From Leptospira venezuelensis (GTDB lineage Bacteria > Spirochaetota > Leptospiria > Leptospirales > Leptospiraceae): 64,000 bases of DNA. Within the stretch, counting starts at the first letter, position 1; each line of letters begins with the position of its first letter. The position numbers and the translations under genes are program-made. A model generated the notes under the pieces. That model made no database searches. It saw only the letters and a list, made by a program, of their open reading frames with translations, and had not been told where the DNA came from. The stretch is from NCBI RefSeq assembly GCF_002150035.1, contig NZ_NETS01000010.1:1821624-1885623 (forward strand). The letters are read 5' to 3'. Below are positions 61,234 to 64,000 of this stretch, piece by piece.

Positions 61234-62691
61234 TTAAGCGGGATCTCCGCTGCCTACTGGAATAGGTTCGTTTTCAGGAAGTAAACTTAAACCGTTAGCT
61301 TCCAGTTCAGGTTCAGGAGTTGTATCGATCTGGATCGGCTGTGATTTTTTGGAAAGTTTAAAATAATAATACAACGGAATAGAAGATAGAGTAAAGCCAA
61401 AACCCCAAAGAGCCTCTGCGCTTTTATTATAGAGCAACGTCGCAATAATTAGAATATTAGAAAGTATGTATAAATAAGTAGAATATGGATAACCAGGAAT
61501 CTTGAATTCATTCTTTAGATGTCTTTTTTCGAAAATAACAGGAGTATATGCTGTGATGGTTGCAAGTAATAGAGTAGAGCAGGTAATCAGATACAAGAGC
61601 GATTCAATTTCCTTTACGAAACAGAAGAGACAAGCATACAAGAACTGAAAGATCAAAGATTTATAAGGGCTATGATATTTAGAATGTAATTTTGCCATGC
61701 TCGGAAAAAAGAATCCATCTCTTGCCATCGCAAAATAGATCCTAGAGCCACCTATAATATAAGCGGAAATTCCTCCCAGGAATACCCAGCAAATAAATGC
61801 AGTGATTAGAATGTTTACACCATTTCCAAATAAAAATCCGGAAGCGGTTACACCAATCTTCTCATCTCCCGCCAAAAACTGAATAGGAGCGGAGCTTAAA
61901 TATAGAAAATTGATCAGAACATAAAGAAGGGTAACTAAAATACAGGAAACGATCACTGCTTTGTATATATTCTTTTCCGGATCTTTTACTTCTTCTGCAA
62001 CATAGGTAATCATATTCCAGCCTAAATACGAAAAAGTGACTGGGATCGCGCCTGCAAGTAAAAGGTTCCATTCATTAAGGTCAGAAGGGAGAAGTGAAAA
62101 GGATTCAAAATTCTGAATATTATAGTTCCCTATAGTGAAACCCAAGGTCACAAAGGCAACCAGGCCCAAAATTTTGAATGTAGTGAAGAAATTCTGGATA
62201 CGAGACGCTAATCCTATCCCAAAAAAGTTCACAACTGTAAAAAATAAGATAGTAGAAATCCCTATGATCTGAGCTACACCCAATGAAAATGTGATCCCTA
62301 AAAACTTGGACTCTAAAAAGTAAATGTCCCAACTTGGGTTGAACAAAGTTAAAAATGATTTAGAGAATGCAATCGCGGAAAGAGAAATGGATGCAGAAAA
62401 ATTTACAGATAAAGAAAGCCAGCCACTGGAAAACGCAATGATAGGAGAGTAAGCCTCCTTTAGATAAACGTAATCTCCCCCTGCATAGGGAAAGATACTT
62501 GCCGATTTCGCATAACTCATTGCACCAGCAATCGCCAAGAACCCACCTAAGATCCAACAAAGAAGCGCCCAATTTGGATTTGCAGTCTGGGTCAGTATAT
62601 AACCCGTAGTGATAAAAACCCCCGGTCCCACCATAGAGCTGAACATAAGAGAAATAGAATCGTAAAGATTAAGAGAGCGGCGAAGTTTCAT
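61234..62691 (-). CDS. APC-family amino-acid permease
   Basis: The 485-residue protein has about twelve transmembrane segments. LYDSISLMFSSMVGPGVFIT is the typical first helix with the GxG substrate-binding break, ALLCWILGGFLAIAGAMSYA and FPYAGGDYVYLKEAYSPIIA follow, and PVTFSYLGWNMITYVAEEVK with DPEKNIYKAVIVSC matches helix 6 of LAT/basic-type carriers. It would import amino acids or exchange them across the inner membrane. It is the first gene of a two-gene unit with the small membrane protein. Confidence 0.92.
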   Translation of the reverse strand: MKLRRSLNLYDSISLMFSSMVGPGVFITTGYILTQTANPNWALLCWILGGFLAIAGAMSYAKSASIFPYAGGDYVYLKEAYSPIIAFSSGWLSLSVNFSASISLSAIAFSKSFLTLFNPSWDIYFLESKFLGITFSLGVAQIIGISTILFFTVVNFFGIGLASRIQNFFTTFKILGLVAFVTLGFTIGNYNIQNFESFSLLPSDLNEWNLLLAGAIPVTFSYLGWNMITYVAEEVKDPEKNIYKAVIVSCILVTLLYVLINFLYLSSAPIQFLAGDEKIGVTASGFLFGNGVNILITAFICWVFLGGISAYIIGGSRIYFAMARDGFFFPSMAKLHSKYHSPYKSLIFQFLYACLFCFVKEIESLLYLITCSTLLLATITAYTPVIFEKRHLKNEFKIPGYPYSTYLYILSNILIIATLLYNKSAEALWGFGFTLSSIPLYYYFKLSKKSQPIQIDTTPEPELEANGLSLLPENEPIPVGSGDPA

Positions 62692-62763
62692 TTAGAGTTT
62701 TGGTCAAAATAGCCCCTTTACTTTCGCTCACAAGACATTTTCATAACCATTTAAATCACTCAT

Positions 62764-62779
62764 TGTAGGAGCTCCTACA
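62764..62779. repeat. Dispersed palindrome TGTAGGAGCTCCTACA, copy 2
   Basis: Identical to the copy at 57103-57118. It lies about 70 bases upstream of the APC permease start on its 5' side, at the left edge of the repeat mosaic. Confidence 0.6.
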
Positions 62780-62816
62780 TGACTTGTTGTAACTACTATA
62801 AATGAATTGGGCGGCT

Positions 62817-62962
62817 CCTCACTTCGTGAGGACCGGGCTACTTCGGGTTCGCGCATTCGCGCTCATCCGGCAAAGCCGGACTAAAGCCCTTCGTATCCCT
62901 GCCGCAGCGACCCATAGGAAGCGAGGCAACGACCGCGAAAGCGAGTCGGTGGCCATAAGGCC
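62817..62962. repeat. Cluster of short perfect hairpins
   Basis: Three perfect stems follow each other: CCTCAC-TTC-GTGAGG (62817-62831), TCCGGC-AAA-GCCGGA (62866-62880) and GGCC-ATAA-GGCC (62951-62962), with GCGCATTCGCGC between the first two. The local G+C is well above that of the neighbours. The block could be a mobile palindromic element or a processed RNA; it is not coding. Confidence 0.5.
62899..62922 (+). repeat. 24-bp repeat, copy 1
   Basis: CTGCCGCAGCGACCCATAGG followed by AAGC is identical over 24 bases to 63036-63059. A third copy with one change lies at 63315-63335, an inverted part at 63135-63148, and a fragment at 63443-63452. Confidence 0.65.
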
Positions 62963-63035
62963 AAACGAGAGAAACGTTATAATCAAAACCATTAAGTCTA
63001 AATCGAAGTGATAGCTAAAACCAACACGCTGCATC

Positions 63036-63059
63036 CTGCCGCAGCGACCCATAGGAAGC
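63036..63059 (+). repeat. 24-bp repeat, copy 2
   Basis: Identical to copy 1 at 62899-62922. The bases on either side differ, so the conserved unit is about 24 bases. Confidence 0.65.
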
Positions 63060-63134
63060 TGGTGTGTCCGAACGGTGCAATTTGTTGATTAAAAATTTAG
63101 CTTCGCTTTGCTCAGCTACCCTTCGGGAATCTCA

Positions 63135-63148
63135 CTCCCTATGGGTCG
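63135..63148 (-). repeat. Inverted partial copy of the 24-bp repeat
   Basis: CTCCCTATGGGTCG is the reverse complement of the CGACCCATAGGGAG core found in copy 3. It faces the other copies. Confidence 0.55.
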
Positions 63149-63314
63149 TTCGATTGGCAACGACCTTGCGAGCGATCCGTAGAGAGCGAGCAAGCTCGAG
63201 ATAGCCGGGAGGCGTAATCGAGAGCATGCCAAGTTTATTCGAAGGCGAGTCGGTGACTGAAGCGTAGCGAAGTCAAATTTGTAATGGACAGGTTGCATAA
63301 AAACGGACAAAGCA

Positions 63315-63335
63315 CCGCAGCGACCCATAGGGAGC
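63315..63335 (+). repeat. Copy 3 of the repeat, one mismatch
   Basis: CCGCAGCGACCCATAGGGAG followed by C differs from copies 1 and 2 by one base (G for A in GGGAGC versus GGAAGC). Confidence 0.6.
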
Positions 63336-63470
63336 AAAAAACCCGGAGGGTGGTTGAATGAAATGAAGCCAAATTTCCAATCAAACAAACTCAGTATAAA
63401 TCTTCCATCGAAAGCTTAACTAAAAGCAACACACTGTATATTGCCGCAGCGATGTTTTGTATGTAAATTT

Positions 63471-63486
63471 TGTTGGAGTTCCTACA
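63471..63486. repeat. Imperfect palindrome, copy 3
   Basis: TGTTGGAGTTCCTACA differs from the TGTAGGAGCTCCTACA copies at two positions. It lies between the repeat mosaic and a G+C-rich hairpin. Confidence 0.5.
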
Positions 63487-63501
63487 AGGTTCGGAAGATC
63501 G

Positions 63502-63527
63502 CCCCCACCCTGAGCTTTGGGTGGGGG
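63502..63527. repeat. G/C-rich hairpin CCCCCACCC...GGGTGGGGG
   Basis: A perfect 9-bp stem (CCCCCACCC at 63502-63510 and GGGTGGGGG at 63519-63527) closes an 8-base loop. No T-run follows and no gene end is near, so a terminator is not supported. Confidence 0.55.
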
Positions 63528-64000
63528 GAGTGGCTCGTGGGAGAATTCGTCTGCCATCTGCTTTATCACATTCTGTCGCTTTCGCAATCAGTATCTGACT
63601 TTTATGCGGAATTATGATTACCGGCCTTCTGCGACACTGTCGCTCAATCTTCTCTCATAAGATATATTAAAATATCATAATAAACTAAATCTATGTCCCG
63701 AAGCCTTTCGAGGTATCGAAATCTCCTTAAATTCATGTCCTACTTATGTCGCATTAGAATTGGTGATTTGCAAAATTAAAGAAAATAGATTTGTAAAATT
63801 TCTTTAAAAACAGTTTGACTGGCCGGGTCGATTCCGTATTTTGGTCTTCTGGCCGTTTTTCGGTCGGTAACCGAAATTTTCGGATAGAACGGCATTCGCC
63901 CTTCGAACCGCAAGTTTAGGGAAGAAACAAAGTTCTTTTACAACGAATATAACTGCGAATGAGAAATTAAATTTTTTTATTAGCTGAGATTGTTCCATGA

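Larger units (their letters stand above)
62692..64000. other. Gene-free repeat-rich region
   Basis: About 1.3 kb without a convincing gene. It holds copies 2 and 3 of the 16-bp palindrome, four copies of a GCCGCAGCGACCCATAGG-type repeat plus a fragment, and many hairpins with perfect short stems. Open reading frames here (64-90 codons) lie inside the repeats or have no motif. The right part (63560-64000) is A+T-rich and featureless except for a TTTCGGT/ACCGAAA hairpin at 63858-63876. Confidence 0.6.

Noticed and set aside
62802..63388. Several frames of 69-90 codons on both strands
   Set aside because: They lie within the repeat mosaic and their products follow the repeats; they have no protein motif.
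63804..63998. 64-codon minus-strand frame at the right edge
   Set aside because: Composition and sequence look non-coding, and no ribosome binding site can be judged at the window end.

Overview
The window reads as chromosome of a spirochaete, most probably a Leptospira and perhaps an environmental or saprophytic species. The evidence is indirect: base composition around 40% G+C, many short lipoproteins with the loose spirochaetal lipobox (residues such as N, S or Q before the Cys), an mre/mrdA/rodA cluster, a sucB-lpd-sucA cluster, large cytoplasmic hybrid sensor kinases, a SpoIIE phosphatase with N-terminal membrane segments, a 6-pyruvoyl-tetrahydropterin-synthase-like protein without the catalytic Cys, and dispersed intergenic palindromes. 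No rRNA, tRNA, CRISPR array, transposase or phage gene was seen.

Layout. 1-4.2 kb: a stand-alone Pycsar-effector-like membrane protein (DUF5706), an internally deleted GNAT acetyltransferase, an acyltransferase-3 membrane protein and a large unknown membrane-anchored protein. 4.3-8.2 kb: lipoate ligase and glyA, probably one operon, then a secreted SGNH hydrolase translationally coupled to a predicted beta-barrel protein. 8.2-12.5 kb: a rhomboid-like protein lacking the catalytic His, divergent from a metallo-beta-lactamase-fold hydrolase that overlaps a class A penicillin-binding protein. 12.6-18.5 kb: the 2-oxoglutarate dehydrogenase genes in the order sucB-lpd-sucA, followed by a DUF6941 gene. 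18.7-25.1 kb: a signalling block with a double-PAS histidine kinase, a single-domain response regulator, a REC-PAS-kinase-REC hybrid and a membrane PP2C/SpoIIE phosphatase with a 16-bp palindrome in front. 25.2-27.1 kb: small lipoproteins and an unusual A+T-rich membrane protein.

27.1-36.2 kb: a Ppx/GppA phosphatase divergent from the cell-shape operon mreB-mreC-mreD-mrdA-rodA, with two further genes behind it. 36.3-40.7 kb: an unknown protein, a CxxC redox protein, a PTPS/QueD-like enzyme that may belong to the folate-pathway PTPS-III group, a small membrane protein and acetoacetyl-CoA synthetase. 40.8-43.1 kb: an envelope-stress-type operon on the minus strand (lipoprotein, CpxP/Spy-like protein, ECF sigma factor, membrane-bound putative anti-sigma factor). 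43.2-49.6 kb: an orphan solute-binding protein, a ferredoxin/metallo-beta-lactamase fusion, a lytic transglycosylase, a matrixin-type lipoprotein protease, leucyl aminopeptidase and a Bcp peroxiredoxin.

49.5-56.9 kb: an SDR/AraC/VOC operon, a Cys-rich exported protein, a GH18 lipoprotein, acyl-CoA dehydrogenase, a crotonase and an Ig-like lipoprotein. 57.1-62.7 kb: a membrane AraC regulator, a fatty-acid desaturase and a condensation-type acyltransferase (a possible lipid-modification set), then an APC permease with a small membrane protein. 62.7-64.0 kb has no convincing gene; it is a mosaic of short direct and inverted repeats and hairpins.

Genes are tightly packed. There are several four-base start/stop overlaps, and three convergent pairs share overlapping stop codons. 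No single undescribed system stands out. The best leads are the lone Pycsar-type effector at the left edge, the ECF-sigma/CpxP-like operon, the rhomboid without His, the PTPS-III-like protein, the desaturase/acyltransferase pair and the repeat mosaic at the right edge.
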